64,000 bases of DNA from Methylophilales bacterium BACL14 MAG-120910-bin43 (GCA_905181685.1 CAJIYK010000001.1:186001-250000); one strand, 5' to 3'; counted from the first letter of the stretch, positions 30,249 to 41,723 are shown. Notes: generated by a model not told the origin, from the letters alone. Translations and numbers: made by a program.

Positions 30249-30278
30249 TTGACAATTTATACCTAAATAGACTAAAAT
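30249..30278 (+). promoter_or_regulatory. Sigma-70 promoter of rplM-rpsI
   Basis: TTGACA at 30249-30254 and TAAAAT at 30273-30278 are 18 bases apart and lie 36 bases upstream of the rplM start. The consensus -35 fits a strongly expressed ribosomal-protein operon. Confidence 0.65.
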
Positions 30279-30313
30279 TCGCCTCTTGAATTAAATTTAC
30301 TAAGGTATTAAGA

Positions 30314-30745
30314 ATGAAAACAGTTTCTGCTAAATCACATGAAGTCAAAAGAGATTGGCTTTTAGTTGACGCAAAAGATGCGACACTTGGAAGATTGGCA
30401 AGTGGTATTGCCCACAGACTTAGAGGCAAGCATAAAACTATTTATACTCCTCACGTTGATACTGGTGATTATATTGTCGTGATAAATGCAGAACAAATTA
30501 AAGTAACGGGCAATAAAGCTGAGGATAAAATTTACCATAGACATACAGGTTTTCCTGGTGGACTTTATTCTACAAATTTTACTAAACTCCAAGCTAGGTT
30601 TCCTGGAAGAGCTTTAGAAAAAGCAGTTAAAGGTATGTTGCCAAAAGGACCTTTAGGTTATGCAATGATAAAAAAAATGAAAGTTTATGCCGGAAATGAT
30701 CATCAACATTCAGCTCAACAACCTCAGCTGATTACAATTAAATAG
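30314..30745 (+). CDS. rplM: RplM, 50S ribosomal protein L13
   Basis: L13 is an early-assembly large-subunit protein. The 143-residue sequence contains [45 protein letters not shown] and the [18 protein letters not shown] segment. It is co-transcribed with rpsI 12 bases downstream. In many bacteria L13 represses its own operon by binding the leader; I see no obvious leader structure here. Confidence 0.97.
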   Translation: MKTVSAKSHEVKRDWLLVDAKDATLGRLASGIAHRLRGKHKTIYTPHVDTGDYIVVINAEQIKVTGNKAEDKIYHRHTGFPGGLYSTNFTKLQARFPGRALEKAVKGMLPKGPLGYAMIKKMKVYAGNDHQHSAQQPQLITIK

Positions 30746-30757
30746 GACAGTTTTTTT

Positions 30758-31150
30758 ATGATAGGTAAATATTATTATGGAACAGGTAGAAGAAAAAGCT
30801 CAGTAGCTAGAGTATTCATTCAGCCTGGTAAAGGCGCTATCGTTGTTAATGATAAGCCTGTAGAAGAATATTTTTCAAGGCACACATCTCAAATGGTTCT
30901 TAAACAACCTTTGGAACTAACAGAAAATCAGACAGCCTTTGATATCAAAGTTAATGTAACTGGTGGCGGTGAATCAGGACAGGCCGGTGCAGTTCGACAT
31001 GGAATTACTCGTGCTCTATTGGATTATGATGAAGCATTAAAACCTGAGCTGTCGAAAGCAGGTTTTGTGACTCGTGATGATCGCGAAGTTGAACGAAAAA
31101 AAGTTGGCCTCAGAAAAGCAAGAAGACGTAAACAATTCTCTAAGAGATAA
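30758..31150 (+). CDS. rpsI: RpsI, 30S ribosomal protein S9
   Basis: S9 contacts P-site tRNA through its C-terminal tail, seen here as [12 protein letters not shown]. The 130-residue protein has [16 protein letters not shown] at the N-terminus, then [19 protein letters not shown]. It is the second gene of the L13-S9 operon and is followed by a strong terminator. Confidence 0.97.
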   Translation: MIGKYYYGTGRRKSSVARVFIQPGKGAIVVNDKPVEEYFSRHTSQMVLKQPLELTENQTAFDIKVNVTGGGESGQAGAVRHGITRALLDYDEALKPELSKAGFVTRDDREVERKKVGLRKARRRKQFSKR

Positions 31151-31167
31151 TGCTTACAAAATAAAAA

Positions 31168-31194
31168 AGAGCCGCTTTAGCGGCTTTTTTTTTA
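31168..31194 (+). terminator. Intrinsic terminator after rpsI
   Basis: GCCGC (31171-31175) pairs with GCGGC (31180-31184) through a short TTTA loop, preceded by an A-run and followed by about nine T. It ends the rplM-rpsI transcript. Confidence 0.88.
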
Positions 31195-31222
31195 TATGGT
31201 TTTTATGAAATAAAAGATTAAA

Positions 31223-32269
31223 ATGGAAATTATGAAGAAAATATCAAGAATCAGTATATTTGGCGGAACGGGTTATACAGGAGTTGAATTGATAAGATTA
31301 CTTCTAAGTCATCCTTATGTAGAAATTTATCAAATTACTTCCAGAAAAGATAAAGGTAAGAGGGTAGATGAAGTTTATCCATCATTTAGAGGGATGTTGA
31401 ATAATAAATTTGTATCACCTGAAGATGCAGATCTTGAGAATGTAGATATCGTATTTTTCGCTACGCCGAATGGCATAGCGATGAATTATGCTGATAACTT
31501 AATATCAAACGGCAAAATAGTCATTGATTTGGCTGCTGACTTTAGAATTAAAGATAAAGGTGTTTGGGAAAAATGGTATGGAATGGAACATAAATCTCCA
31601 AACTTAATTGATAAAGCTGTCTATGGATTACCTGAAATTAATAGAGATAGTATAAAAAAAGCTAAATTGATCGCTAATCCTGGGTGCTATCCTACGGCGA
31701 TTCAGTTAGCACTCATTCCCCTACTTAAAAAAAAGTTAATCAATCCAATAAGTATTATTGCTGATGCTAAATCTGGGATAAGTGGTGCTGGGAAAAATCT
31801 AGAGCTAAAGCTATTAATGTCAGAGGCTGAAGAGGATTTTAGGGCTTATGGCATAGCGGGGCATAGACACTTACCAGAAATAGAGGAGAATTTAGCAAAT
31901 ATTTGTGGCGATGAAGTCAAATTAACGTTCATCCCCCATTTGGTCCCGATGATAAGAGGTATTCATGCAACAATATATGTTGATTGCATTGAAAATTTTA
32001 ATGCAGAGGAAATTTTTGAATCTTTTTACAAAGAGGAACCTTTTGTGGACATAATGCCAGCCGATATGCCCCCAAATACCAAGTCAGTGAGAGCATCAAA
32101 TTTTTGTAGAATCTCATTTCATAAAGAGAAAGCAAGTAACAGGCTAATTATTTTCTCAGTTATTGATAATCTTATGAAGGGTGCTGCTGGACAAGCAGTA
32201 CAGAATATGAATATTATGATGGACTGGCAAGAGTCAACGGGGATAAACCTAGTGCCGATAACTCCGTAA
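31223..32269 (+). CDS. argC: ArgC, N-acetyl-gamma-glutamyl-phosphate reductase
   Basis: ArgC reduces N-acetylglutamyl phosphate to the semialdehyde in arginine synthesis. It is 348 residues from 31223; an internal ATG at 31232 is a plausible alternative start. The NADP fold is IFGGTGYTGVELIRLL. Catalytic Cys155 lies in ANPGCYPTAIQLAL, and the partner His is in GHRHLPEIE. The gene begins 29 bases after the rpsI terminator. Confidence 0.95.
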   Translation: MEIMKKISRISIFGGTGYTGVELIRLLLSHPYVEIYQITSRKDKGKRVDEVYPSFRGMLNNKFVSPEDADLENVDIVFFATPNGIAMNYADNLISNGKIVIDLAADFRIKDKGVWEKWYGMEHKSPNLIDKAVYGLPEINRDSIKKAKLIANPGCYPTAIQLALIPLLKKKLINPISIIADAKSGISGAGKNLELKLLMSEAEEDFRAYGIAGHRHLPEIEENLANICGDEVKLTFIPHLVPMIRGIHATIYVDCIENFNAEEIFESFYKEEPFVDIMPADMPPNTKSVRASNFCRISFHKEKASNRLIIFSVIDNLMKGAAGQAVQNMNIMMDWQESTGINLVPITP

Positions 32270-32281
32270 GCCTAGAAAATT

Positions 32282-32638
32282 ATGAAAAAAAAAATTAGAG
32301 CGCATTATCTAGTTAGAAAGAAACCCCATATCCAAACAAGAGCAAATTGGCCCAATTACATCTTTTTTTCTGCTCTTTTTCTTATTATTGGTGTCAGTAC
32401 TACTTATTATTTATTAGATGGCGGTAAATATGCAAAAATTTATGCTCAATTAATTGATTTGCAAAATGTAAATTATGAGCAAAACAATGAGAATCTAAAA
32501 ATTAAATTAGAAATTGATAAAAATGACATTTCAATGCAGAAACTATCTGAACAAAATAAAGAATTAAATGAAGAAAATAATAAATTAAAGGAAGACGTTT
32601 TGTTTTATGAGAAAATGTTGGGTAAAAGAAGAAAATAA
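32282..32638 (+). CDS. Membrane-anchored coiled-coil protein (DUF6776-like)
   Basis: A 118-residue protein with a basic N-terminus, one membrane helix at about residues 27-46 and a long coiled coil rich in Asn, Glu and Lys (about 55-110, with leucines and isoleucines at heptad spacing). Proteins of this design sit between argC and bactofilin in betaproteobacteria and are often labelled DUF6776. A structural link to the bactofilin scaffold encoded next door is plausible but inferred. Confidence 0.7.
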   Translation: MKKKIRAHYLVRKKPHIQTRANWPNYIFFSALFLIIGVSTTYYLLDGGKYAKIYAQLIDLQNVNYEQNNENLKIKLEIDKNDISMQKLSEQNKELNEENNKLKEDVLFYEKMLGKRRK

Positions 32639-32640
32639 AT

Positions 32641-33045
32641 GATAAAGAAAAAAAGAAAATTTGTTGCTATTACCACATTAATTGATAAGGATATCGTGAT
32701 ATCTGGGGATACTACTTATACGGGTGGAATTAGAATTGATGGAAAAATTAATGGAAATCTTAAGGTGCATGGCAGGAAGGTAGCTTATTAATTATGGGGC
32801 ATGGAAGTAAAATAACTGGAGACGTCGAGGTAGAGAAAGCCATTATCAATGGAGAAATTAACGGAAATATAAAATGCCATGATTATTTAGAATTAAATAC
32901 CAATGCAATTGTCAATGGAAGTATAGAATATGACATAATTGAGGTTCATGAAGGTTCAAAAATTACAGGAAACTTAAAATTTAGTAAAAATAGTAAAAAA
33001 ATAGAAGCCAAAAAAAAATATAAATCACAAATTAAGAGTAACTAA
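32641..33045 (+). CDS. Bactofilin (polymer-forming cytoskeletal protein), one frameshift
   Basis: Bactofilins polymerise into filaments through a beta-helix of short repeats. The N-terminal part reads TTLIDKDIVISGDTTYTGGI, then RIDGKINGNLKVHGR. A missing base near 32783 breaks the frame. Restored, the sequence continues EGSLLIMGHGSKITGDVEVEKAI and further repeats such as INGEINGNI and EVHEGSKITGNLKF, ending in a basic tail. Length is about 135 residues. It follows the coiled-coil membrane protein by 2 bases. Confidence 0.87.
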
Positions 33046-33093
33046 AAAAATTACTTAAAAAATAAACGTTAAAGATACATATAGGAGAAATAT

Positions 33094-33444
33094 ATGTCAG
33101 CAGCTATAGAAATGCCAACACCAATTAACTTTTCTGATAATGCCGTAAAAAAAGTTAAAGAGTTAATAGAAGAGGAAGGTACACCAGACCTTAAACTTAG
33201 AGTATTTGTTAGTGGCGGCGGTTGTTCTGGAATGCAATATGGTTTTACATTTGAAGAAAGTGTAAATGAAGATGATACAAAAGTAGAAAAAGACAATGTT
33301 ATGTTACTTATTGACCCAATGAGCCTTCAATATTTAACTGGCGCTGAGATTGATTATCAGGACAACGTTCAAGGGTCACAATTTGTTATTAAGAACCCGA
33401 ATGCAACTACTACTTGTGGATGTGGTTCGTCATTCTCTGCGTAA
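33094..33444 (+). CDS. erpA: ErpA, A-type iron-sulfur cluster carrier
   Basis: ErpA carries Fe-S clusters to apo-enzymes, including isoprenoid-pathway enzymes. It is 116 residues with the three cluster cysteines C44 ([12 protein letters not shown]), C108 and C110 ([10 protein letters not shown]). The N-terminal extension before [13 protein letters not shown] and the residues [12 protein letters not shown] favour ErpA over IscA. AGGAGA precedes the ATG. It is convergent with gltA. Confidence 0.94.
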   Translation: MSAAIEMPTPINFSDNAVKKVKELIEEEGTPDLKLRVFVSGGGCSGMQYGFTFEESVNEDDTKVEKDNVMLLIDPMSLQYLTGAEIDYQDNVQGSQFVIKNPNATTTCGCGSSFSA

Positions 33445-33445
33445 G

Positions 33446-34717
33446 TTATTTAATATCTCTTTTTGTTTTGCCTTTGTAGACTTGCCTTGGTCTTCCAATC
33501 TTGGATTCATCACTCATCATCATCTCGTTCCAGTGAGCAACCCAACCTGCCGTTCTGGCTAAAGCAAAAACAGCAGTAAACATTGAAAAAGGGATACCTA
33601 TAGCTCTCATTACAATGCCTGAGTAAAAATCAACATTGGGGTATAATTTTTTCTCAATAAAATACTCATCTTCAAGCGCAATTTTTTCTAATTTCATCGC
33701 TAATTTAAAAATAGGATCATCATTTAATCCAAGCTCATCAAGTACCTCGTGACATGTTTCTTTCATGATGATGGCTCTTGGATCTTGATTTCTATAAACC
33801 CGATGACCAAAGCCCATCAATCTAAATTCATCATCTTTATCTTTGGCACGGTTAATATATTGTTTGATTCTGCTTTCATCTTTAATTTCAGTTAGCATTC
33901 TCAGAGTTGCCTCGTTGGCTCCTCCATGAGCAGGCCCCCACAATGACGCAATACCTGCCGCTATGCAGGCATATGGATTGGCACCTGTTGAACCTACTAA
34001 TCTTACAGTTGATGTAGAAGCATTTTGTTCATGATCTGCATGAAGAATAAGAATTTTTTCAAAGGCTTTAGAAATTATGGGATTAGGCTCATAATCTTTA
34101 TAAGGTCTTGAAAAAAGCATATGTAAAAAATTTGTACCAAAATCATATTCATTTTTTGGATAGACGAATGGTAAGCCTAAATTGTAGGTATAGCTCCATG
34201 CAGCAATCGTTGGAATCTTCGCGATCAATCTTTGTGCTGAAATTTGTCTATGGTTTGGATCATTAATATCCATATTATCGAAATAAAAAGCGGACATAGA
34301 TCCTACGACACCTACCATCACTGCCATTGGGTGAGCATCACGTCGAAAACCACCAAAGATATTATTAAGTTGATCATGAAGAAGGCTGTGACTGGCGATA
34401 GATTTTAAGTAAACAGTTTTTTGAGCTTGATCGGGAAGTTCTCCATGCATTAGAAGATATGACACATCAAGGTAGTCACATTTTTCAGCTAATTGCTCAA
34501 TAGGATAGCCTCGGTATAGCAATTCTCCTTTATTTCCATCAACATAGGTAATTTTGGATGTGCAGGCAGAGGTAGAGGTAAATCCTGGGTCATAAGTAAA
34601 ATAATTATATTTACCAAGTTTTCTAATATCTATAGATGGATTGCCAATAGTGCTTTCAATAACAGGAAGCTCTCTTTCTTTACCATCGAGTACAACTTTA
34701 ATTTTTTCTTTTGTCAT
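33446..34717 (-). CDS. gltA: GltA, citrate synthase
   Basis: GltA condenses oxaloacetate and acetyl-CoA. The 423-residue protein is the hexameric, NADH-sensitive-type proteobacterial form by its long N-terminal domain ([21 protein letters not shown]). The active-site histidines are visible in [11 protein letters not shown] and [13 protein letters not shown], with [12 protein letters not shown] between. Catalytic Asp lies in [16 protein letters not shown]. It is monocistronic, between convergent erpA and divergent genes. Confidence 0.96.
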   Translation of the reverse strand: MTKEKIKVVLDGKERELPVIESTIGNPSIDIRKLGKYNYFTYDPGFTSTSACTSKITYVDGNKGELLYRGYPIEQLAEKCDYLDVSYLLMHGELPDQAQKTVYLKSIASHSLLHDQLNNIFGGFRRDAHPMAVMVGVVGSMSAFYFDNMDINDPNHRQISAQRLIAKIPTIAAWSYTYNLGLPFVYPKNEYDFGTNFLHMLFSRPYKDYEPNPIISKAFEKILILHADHEQNASTSTVRLVGSTGANPYACIAAGIASLWGPAHGGANEATLRMLTEIKDESRIKQYINRAKDKDDEFRLMGFGHRVYRNQDPRAIIMKETCHEVLDELGLNDDPIFKLAMKLEKIALEDEYFIEKKLYPNVDFYSGIVMRAIGIPFSMFTAVFALARTAGWVAHWNEMMMSDESKIGRPRQVYKGKTKRDIK

Positions 34718-34782
34718 TTACTTTAACAACTCTATTCATTTGTTTTAATCAGCCTGACATTATAATACAAAAGAAAATAAAG

Positions 34783-35877
34783 CTAGGATTGATGTATGGA
34801 GCCTAAAATTCTAAAACCCTTCGCTCCAGTAACATCTGGTGAATTATTAAATTTTCTATTAAGCGTTTGATTTGCAAGCCAAGCAAAAGCAACTGCCTCA
34901 ACCTGTTGCTCCGGTAGATTTAAATCGCCGGTAGTTTGAATGCTTAAGTTTGTTTTATTTTTTAATATTTCGATGAGAAAGATATTTTTTGCTCCACCAC
35001 CACATACATATATTTCATTTGCTTTTGAACAATACTTTTTAATTGCTTTTGCGATTGAAATTGCCGTTAACTCGAGCAGTGTTCGTTGTATATCCTCGGG
35101 AGAGTAACTTTTTTTAATACTTTTTTTGATCCAATCTAAATTAAATAAGTCCCTCCCGGTACTTTTTGGAGGCTTCTTTTTAAAAAAATTATCACTCAGA
35201 AAGTATTTAAGTAAGTCGTCAATAATCTGTCCTTTTTTTGCCCATTTACCATTTTTATCAAAATTTAAATCATGATTAACCTTGATCCAATGATCCATCA
35301 AAATATTCCCCGGACCACAATCAAAACCAATAATAGAACCGTCTGTAGGAAGGTAGGTAATATTACTAATACCACCAATATTTAAAATAACTCGATTTTT
35401 GGTTTTTGAATAAAATATATCCTTATGAAAAGCTGGTACTAGAGGTGCCCCTTGACCTTTTGCAGCTATATCTCTATTTCTAAAATTAGATACAACTGTC
35501 AAATTAGTTATCTCCGATAATAGATCAGCATTGCCAATTTGAGTAGAAAATCCTTTTTCAGGTCTATGCCTTATAGTCTGACCATGATAGCCAACCCCTT
35601 TTATTTGCTTGGCTGATAAATTATTATTAATTAGTAAACGATTGATACCTCTTCCAGTTAATACGGCAAGATCATTTGAGAGCATTGAACTTTTTTCTAG
35701 CTCATTTTTTTCAGGGAAGTGAAGTTTAAGAATTTTTTCTTTTAATTCGGCTGAATAGTTAATATGTAAAAAATCTAGTACAGAAATTTTTTTCTTATCT
35801 ATTCTAGTAAGGGCAATATCAATACCATCGAGACTGGTCCCTGACATAATACCGATTAAAATTTTAGAATTTATCAT
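34783..35877 (-). CDS. anmK: AnmK, anhydro-N-acetylmuramic acid kinase
   Basis: AnmK opens and phosphorylates anhydro-MurNAc during recycling of the cell wall. I start at 35877 (MINSKILIGIMSGTSLDGID); the in-frame Met at 36000 would read through the divergent tyrS promoter region. The 364-residue protein has GIMSGTSLDGID (ATP loop), GYHGQTIRHRPE, LNIGGISNITYLP and FDCGPGNILMD. It is divergent from tyrS, the common betaproteobacterial arrangement. Confidence 0.95.
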   Translation of the reverse strand: MINSKILIGIMSGTSLDGIDIALTRIDKKKISVLDFLHINYSAELKEKILKLHFPEKNELEKSSMLSNDLAVLTGRGINRLLINNNLSAKQIKGVGYHGQTIRHRPEKGFSTQIGNADLLSEITNLTVVSNFRNRDIAAKGQGAPLVPAFHKDIFYSKTKNRVILNIGGISNITYLPTDGSIIGFDCGPGNILMDHWIKVNHDLNFDKNGKWAKKGQIIDDLLKYFLSDNFFKKKPPKSTGRDLFNLDWIKKSIKKSYSPEDIQRTLLELTAISIAKAIKKYCSKANEIYVCGGGAKNIFLIEILKNKTNLSIQTTGDLNLPEQQVEAVAFAWLANQTLNRKFNNSPDVTGAKGFRILGSIHQS

Positions 35878-35972
35878 ATTAATAAATTTTATATATAACT
35901 CTGTGAACAAGATAACACTAATTGTTTCTAAATACCTTAATTGATATAGAATATCTTGTATAAAAAAGTGGG

Positions 35973-37172
35973 ATGAGAATAGTGAAAGCAGAAGAATCAT
36001 TAAAAATAATAGCCAGAGGAGCTGATGAAGTTTTAGTTGAATCAGAGCTACTAAAAAAATTAGAGACTGGAAAACCTCTCAGAATTAAGGCAGGTTTTGA
36101 CCCAACAGCACCTGATCTTCATTTGGGGCACACAGTATTAATAAATAAATTAAGACAGTTTCAAGATTTAGGTCATCACATTCTATTTTTAATAGGAGAC
36201 TTTACTGGTCTGATTGGAGATCCTACTGGTAAGAATGCAACGAGACCTCCTCTCACGAAAAAAGAGGTGGAAGACAATGCAATCACTTACACATCTCAAG
36301 TATTTAAAATTTTAGATAAATCAAAAACTGAAGTTGTATTTAATTCGTCGTGGCTAAGTAAACTGGGAGCAGATGGAATGCTTAAATTAGCCGCTACACA
36401 TACGGTGGCTCGAATGCTTGAAAGGGACGATTTTTCAAAAAGATATAAATCGCAGCAACCAATTGCAATTCATGAATTCATGTATCCGCTTCTTCAAGGT
36501 TTTGATTCAGTGGAGTTAAATGCTGATATTGAGATTGGTGGAACGGATCAAAAATTTAATTTATTGATGGGCCGAGAACTCCAAAAATATTATGGTAAAC
36601 CACAACAATGTATTGTTACTCTGCCATTGCTTGAGGGGCTTGATGGAGTTCAAAAAATGTCAAAATCATTGAACAATTATATTGGTATTAACGAATTACC
36701 AGAGACAATGTTTTCAAAAATACTTTCTATATCAGATGAATTAATGTGGAGATATATAGAATTACTTTCTTTAAGATCATTAGATGACATTAACAAATGG
36801 AAAACAAGGGTCGAACAAGGTGAAAACCCAAAAAATATTAAAGTAGAATTTGCAAAAGAAATAGTAAGTAGGTTCCATACAGAAATCAAGGCCACAAATG
36901 CAGAGAAAGATTTTCAAAATAGAGCTGTTGGCGGTATTCCAGAAGATTTAGAAGAATATAAGGTAGACGTTGGTTCTGATGGTTTAGGAGTAGCCAATCT
37001 ATTAAAGTCTATAAATTTTGTAACAAGCACTTCGGAAGCAATGAGACTTATAAAGGCAGGCGGAGTTAAAATTGATGGAGAAAAAGTGAGTGATACCAAA
37101 CAAACTGTTGCTCAAAATGAACAATTTGTCATTCAAGTTGGTAAAAGAAAATTTGGAAAAATTGTTACTTGA
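35973..37172 (+). CDS. tyrS: TyrS, tyrosyl-tRNA synthetase
   Basis: TyrS charges tRNA-Tyr. It is 399 residues. Class I signatures are HLGH (50-53) and KMSKS in [14 protein letters not shown], and the C-terminal S4-like RNA-binding domain reads [17 protein letters not shown]. The HLGH/KMSKS spacing and length suit the longer TyrZ-like bacterial class. It is divergent from anmK, with 95 bases between the starts. Confidence 0.96.
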   Translation: MRIVKAEESLKIIARGADEVLVESELLKKLETGKPLRIKAGFDPTAPDLHLGHTVLINKLRQFQDLGHHILFLIGDFTGLIGDPTGKNATRPPLTKKEVEDNAITYTSQVFKILDKSKTEVVFNSSWLSKLGADGMLKLAATHTVARMLERDDFSKRYKSQQPIAIHEFMYPLLQGFDSVELNADIEIGGTDQKFNLLMGRELQKYYGKPQQCIVTLPLLEGLDGVQKMSKSLNNYIGINELPETMFSKILSISDELMWRYIELLSLRSLDDINKWKTRVEQGENPKNIKVEFAKEIVSRFHTEIKATNAEKDFQNRAVGGIPEDLEEYKVDVGSDGLGVANLLKSINFVTSTSEAMRLIKAGGVKIDGEKVSDTKQTVAQNEQFVIQVGKRKFGKIVT

Positions 37173-37212
37173 AAGTAAATCTTTTTGGAAGAATGTGAAA
37201 TCAATCTTTAAA

Positions 37213-37244
37213 TTGTATTAATCCCACTATTTTTTTGATATAAT
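37213..37244 (+). promoter_or_regulatory. Candidate promoter of the rimP-nusA-infB operon
   Basis: A perfect TATAAT at 37239-37244 lies about 20 bases after TTGTAT (37213-37218), a slightly long spacer. Transcription would start near 37251, just before the hairpin at 37257. Confidence 0.5.
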
Positions 37245-37256
37245 ACTCGCAATATA

Positions 37257-37280
37257 TGGGCCTTGAGCCCATTTTTTTTT
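37257..37280 (+). terminator. Terminator-like hairpin in the rimP leader
   Basis: TGGGC (37257-37261) pairs with GCCCA (37267-37271) around CTTGA, followed by nine T. It lies downstream of a TATAAT box and 32 bases before the rimP start, so it may act as an attenuator; otherwise it simply ends tyrS transcripts. Confidence 0.65.
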
Positions 37281-37311
37281 CGCTAAAGTTGTTATTTGAG
37301 GGCTTAGTTTT

Positions 37312-37746
37312 TTGGATGATCTTGAAACCTTAATAGAGAAATTAGTAACGCAATTAGGTTATGAATTGGTTGATTTTGAGACAGTTAATGGTGGCCAGAT
37401 TCTGAGAATATACATAGACAAAGGTGATTTAATTGACATTGAAGATTGCACTAAAGTTAGTAATCATGTCAATAATGTCTTGAGTGTTGAAACTGACTAT
37501 GATTATGAAAGGTTAGAAGTTTCATCCCCTGGTCTAGACAGAGTCATAAAAAAATTAAACGACTTTGATAGATTTAAGGGGCAAAAAATAAAGATAAAAA
37601 CCAGATTTGCGATAGAAAATAGAAAAAATTTTAAAGGTACTTTATCTGGCACAAAAGGGGAATCAATAATGATAGAAGTTGATAATGAGTCATTATTAAT
37701 TGATTTTGAGAATATTGATAAAGCACGTTTAGATCCGGATTATTAA
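37312..37746 (+). CDS. rimP: RimP, 30S ribosome maturation factor
   Basis: RimP helps assemble the 30S central domain. The 144-residue protein starts at a TTG (37312, MDDLETLIEKLVTQLGYELVD) with GAGGG upstream. Motifs are LRIYIDKGDLIDIEDCTKVS and YERLEVSSPGLDRVI. It opens the operon rimP-nusA-infB-rbfA-truB, the standard bacterial order. Confidence 0.94.
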   Translation: MDDLETLIEKLVTQLGYELVDFETVNGGQILRIYIDKGDLIDIEDCTKVSNHVNNVLSVETDYDYERLEVSSPGLDRVIKKLNDFDRFKGQKIKIKTRFAIENRKNFKGTLSGTKGESIMIEVDNESLLIDFENIDKARLDPDY

Positions 37747-37777
37747 ATAGTTAATTTTGAAGTAGGGAGTGTATTAA

Positions 37778-39244
37778 ATGAGTCGTGAAATTTTATTGTT
37801 AGTAGATGCTTTGGCACACGAAAAAAGTGTTGAGCGTGAGATTATTTTTGAAGCTGTAGAGGAAGCACTTGCTTCAGCTACTAAGAAGAAGCATAAAGAT
37901 GCGATTGACATAAAAGTAGAAATTGACCAAGAGACAGGTGAATATGAAACCTTTAGGAAATGGACTATCCTTCCTGAAGATTTAGTAGAAGATGAAGAAA
38001 TACAAGTTTCATTAGAGGACGATAGAGCAAAAGGCCTTGTTGAAAATGACATCATAAAAGAACCAATAGAGTCAGTAGAGTTTGGCAGAATAGGGGCGCA
38101 GGCAGCTAAGCAAGTAATTCTTCAAAAAGTAAGAGAAGCTGAGCGTGAGCAAATTCTAAATGAATTTTTGGCCCGAGATGAAAAATTAGTTTCAGGTCAA
38201 ATTAGAAGAATGGAACGAGGTAATGCAATCATTGAAATTGGAAGAATCGATGCGGTTCTTCCGAGAGAACAAATGATTCCAAAAGAAAATTTAAGAATCG
38301 GTGATAGGGTTAGAGCTATAGTGATGGAGGTTGATAGGGGAATTAAAGGCCCACAATTAATTCTTTCTAGAGTCTCTCCAGAATTTTTAATCAGATTATT
38401 TGAGCTTGAAGTACCAGAAATAGAGGAAGGCTTATTAGAAATAATGGCGGCATCAAGAGACCCAGGCTTGAGATCAAAAATTGCAGTTAAAGCTAATGAT
38501 CAAAGGTTAGACCCTGTGGGTACATGTGTAGGAATGAGAGGATCTAGAGTTCAGGCGGTTACTGGTGAGTTAGCAGGAGAAAGAGTAGATATTGCCCTTT
38601 GGTCTATTGAGCCTGCTCAATTTGTCATAAATGCGATGGCACCGGCAGAAATATCTAGCATTATGGTCGATGAGGATAAAAAAAGTATGGACTTAGTTGT
38701 GTCTGAAGACCAACTAGCCCAAGCAATTGGAAGAAATGGTCAAAATATTCGGCTTGCAACTGAGCTAACAGGGTGGGAATTAAATATCTTAAGTGAAGAA
38801 GAATCTGATCAGAAAACAAAAGATGAATATACCAACGTTAGTCAATTATTTATTGAGAAGTTAGATGTAGATGCAGACATAGCTGATATTTTAGTTCATG
38901 AGGGATTTTCAACTCTAGAAGAAATAGCTTATGTACCAATAGATGAGCTAATACAAATTGAAGCATTTGATGAAGATACTGTAAATGAGCTTCGCTCAAG
39001 AGCAAGTGCTGTTATTTTGAAAGAAGCAATATCAAATGAAGAAAAAATTCAATCACCGGCAGATGATTTGCTAAATATGGAAGGAATGGATAGTGATACT
39101 GCCAAGCTATTGGCATCGAAATCAATTATTACAATGGAAGACTTAGCAGAGCTCGCAGCTGACGAACTACTTGACATAGTTAAAATGGATGAAGAGAGAG
39201 CAAAAGAATTAATAATGACAGCAAGAGCACCCTGGTTTGTTTAA
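37778..39244 (+). CDS. nusA: NusA, transcription elongation/termination factor
   Basis: NusA binds RNA polymerase and nascent RNA to modulate pausing, termination and antitermination. The 488-residue protein shows the N-terminal polymerase-binding domain ([17 protein letters not shown]), an S1 domain ([18 protein letters not shown]) and KH domains ([34 protein letters not shown]). Two acidic C-terminal repeats follow, typical of gamma- and betaproteobacteria. No frame damage. Confidence 0.97.
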   Translation: MSREILLLVDALAHEKSVEREIIFEAVEEALASATKKKHKDAIDIKVEIDQETGEYETFRKWTILPEDLVEDEEIQVSLEDDRAKGLVENDIIKEPIESVEFGRIGAQAAKQVILQKVREAEREQILNEFLARDEKLVSGQIRRMERGNAIIEIGRIDAVLPREQMIPKENLRIGDRVRAIVMEVDRGIKGPQLILSRVSPEFLIRLFELEVPEIEEGLLEIMAASRDPGLRSKIAVKANDQRLDPVGTCVGMRGSRVQAVTGELAGERVDIALWSIEPAQFVINAMAPAEISSIMVDEDKKSMDLVVSEDQLAQAIGRNGQNIRLATELTGWELNILSEEESDQKTKDEYTNVSQLFIEKLDVDADIADILVHEGFSTLEEIAYVPIDELIQIEAFDEDTVNELRSRASAVILKEAISNEEKIQSPADDLLNMEGMDSDTAKLLASKSIITMEDLAELAADELLDIVKMDEERAKELIMTARAPWFV

Positions 39245-39265
39245 TAAAAATTTATTGGAGTTAAC

Positions 39266-41723
39266 ATGGAAAAATCAACAGTAGAAAAATTTGCCAATGA
39301 ATTAAATTTACCAATAGATTTACTTCTTAAGCAACTTGAAAGCGCAGGAATTAAAAAGACATCCGGCGCTGAAGAGCTATTAGAAGCAGATAAATCAGCT
39401 CTTTTGAATTATCTACAAATTGAACACGGCGCATCGAATACAAACAAAAATAAAATTACATTAACAAGAAAACAAAATACTCAAATTAGAAAAACAGACA
39501 GTGATGGAAGAGCAAGAACTATTCAAGTTGAAGTAAGAAAAAAAAGAACAATTGTCAAACCAGAACAAAGAAAAGAAGTTAAAGATGATTTGGTAAAAGA
39601 AGATACCTCAGCAGTTGAAAAAAGAGCTGTAGCTGATAAGAATCAAAAAGAAATCCGTGAGGAAGAAGAAAAAAGAAATGCGGCTTTAATGGCTGCCCAG
39701 GCAGAGGAAGTAAAAAATAAAAAAGCTGCCAAAGTAAACCAGGAATCTAAGGATGGAACTCTTCATAGACCTGCGTCGAAAGCAAATGTGAAAGTAGATA
39801 AGGATTCAAAGAAAACGAACTTAAAGATAAATGGGTCGATAAAAATCTTAAAAAGAGACCAATTAAAACCCGTAATGACAATAACCAGGGATGGCGTTCA
39901 CCAAAAAATAAAAATAAAAATAAAGATGAAACTGATGATCAAAACTTTGTAGCCCCATCTGAACCAATTGTCAAAAATGTATTAATTCCTGAAACTATTT
40001 CAGTTGGTGATTTAGCGCACAAAATGTCAGTGAAGGCTACCGAAGTAATTAAAACATTGATGGGCATGGGAATGATGGTAACTATAAATCAAGTTCTTGA
40101 TCAGGATACAGCTATTATTTTGTGGAAGAGATGGGCCATAAACCAGAAGCAGCTAAAGAAAATGATTTAGAGTCATTTTTAGATGAAGAATCATCTTCAT
40201 TGGATGAGGTGATTGAACCACGACCACCTGTCGTTACGGTTATGGGACATGTTGATCACGGAAAAACTTCTTACTAGATTATATTCGAACTACCAAAGTC
40301 ACAAAAGGTGAGGCAGGCGGTATTACACAACATATTGGTGCATACCATGTTGAAACGCCAAAAGGAATGATTACATTCCTTGATACACCTGGACATGAGG
40401 CTTTTTCTGCAATGCGAGCAAGAGGCGCAAAAGCTACAGATATTGTTATTTTAGTTGTTGCTGTTGATGATGGCGTGATGCCACAAACAATTGAAGCAAT
40501 TAATCACTCTAAAGCAGCGGGGGTTCCATTAATCGTTGCCATAAATAAAATTGATAAGCCTGATTCTAATTCTGAAAAAGTTAGAGGTGAGCTTTTAGGA
40601 CATGAGGTAATACCTGAGGAGCTTGGTGGCGACTCTATGTTTATAGAAGTTTCAGCACAGACAGGCCAAGGAATAGATGATTTACTTGATGCCGTTTTAT
40701 TGCAAGCTGAAGTGCTTGAATTAAAAGCACCAATTAATACTCCTGCCAAAGGTATTATTGTAGAAGGCAGGCTTGATAAAGGAAGAGGGCCTGTTACAAC
40801 ACTTTTAGTTCAATCTGGAACTATAAATATGTCTGATACATTGCTAGCTGGAAATGCGTCTGGAAAAATAAGAGCAATGCTTGATGAAAATGGCAAAAAT
40901 ATTAAGCAGGCTACCCCATCAATCCCAGCAGAAATCATTGGGTTATCAGATGTACCAAATGCAGGGGATGAATTTATAGTCATCAACGATGAGAAAAAAG
41001 CAAGAGAGATTGCATTATTCAGACAAGGTAAATTTAGAGATGTTAAGTTAGCAAAACAACAAGCATCAAAACTTGAAAATATAATGGAACAGATGACGGA
41101 AGCTGAGGTAAGATTTTTACCCTCTAATCATAAAAGCTGATGTTCAAGGTTCATCTGAAGCATTAGCAGGTTCTCTTGAAAAGCTCTCAACGGACGAAGT
41201 CAAAGTAAAAGTAGTTCATTCAGCGGTTGGTGCAGTTAATGAATCTGATATTAATCTTGCCTCTGCATCTAATGCAGTAATTATTGCTTTTAATGTTAGG
41301 GCTTCCGGAGGAGCAAGAAAATTAGGAGAAAGTCTGGATATCGACGTTCGTTATTACAGTATTATTTATGAAGCTGTAGACGAAGTTAAAGCAGCGCTTG
41401 GAGGTCTTCTATCTCCTGAACAAAAAGAAGTTATTCTTGGTATGGTCGAGATAAGAGAAATCTTCAAAGCCTCAAAAGTAGGAACAATTGCAGGATGTTT
41501 TGTTCTTGATGGTGTAATAAAAAAAGGTTCAAATATAAGGCTTTTAAGAGATGATACTGTAATTTATGAAGGCCAATTAGATTCCCTAAAAAGATTTAAA
41601 GATGATGTAAAAGAAGTAAAATCAAATTTTGAATGTGGGTTATCAATCAAGAATTTTGATGATTTGAAAGTAAATGATAAATTAGAAGCTTATGAACACG
41701 TTCAGGTAGCAAGAAAATTATAA
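39266..41723 (+). CDS. infB: InfB, translation initiation factor IF-2, four frameshifts
   Basis: IF-2 is the GTPase that places fMet-tRNA on the ribosome. An N-terminal KVxxFAxEL-like domain ([21 protein letters not shown]) and a long charged Lys/Glu/Ala linker come first. The G domain shows [20 protein letters not shown] and AINKIDKP, followed by domains II-IV. The frame breaks near 39827, 40124, 40275 and 41125: three missing bases and one extra c. Joined, the protein is about 818 residues, normal for the order, with all G motifs present. It lies between nusA and rbfA. Confidence 0.94.
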
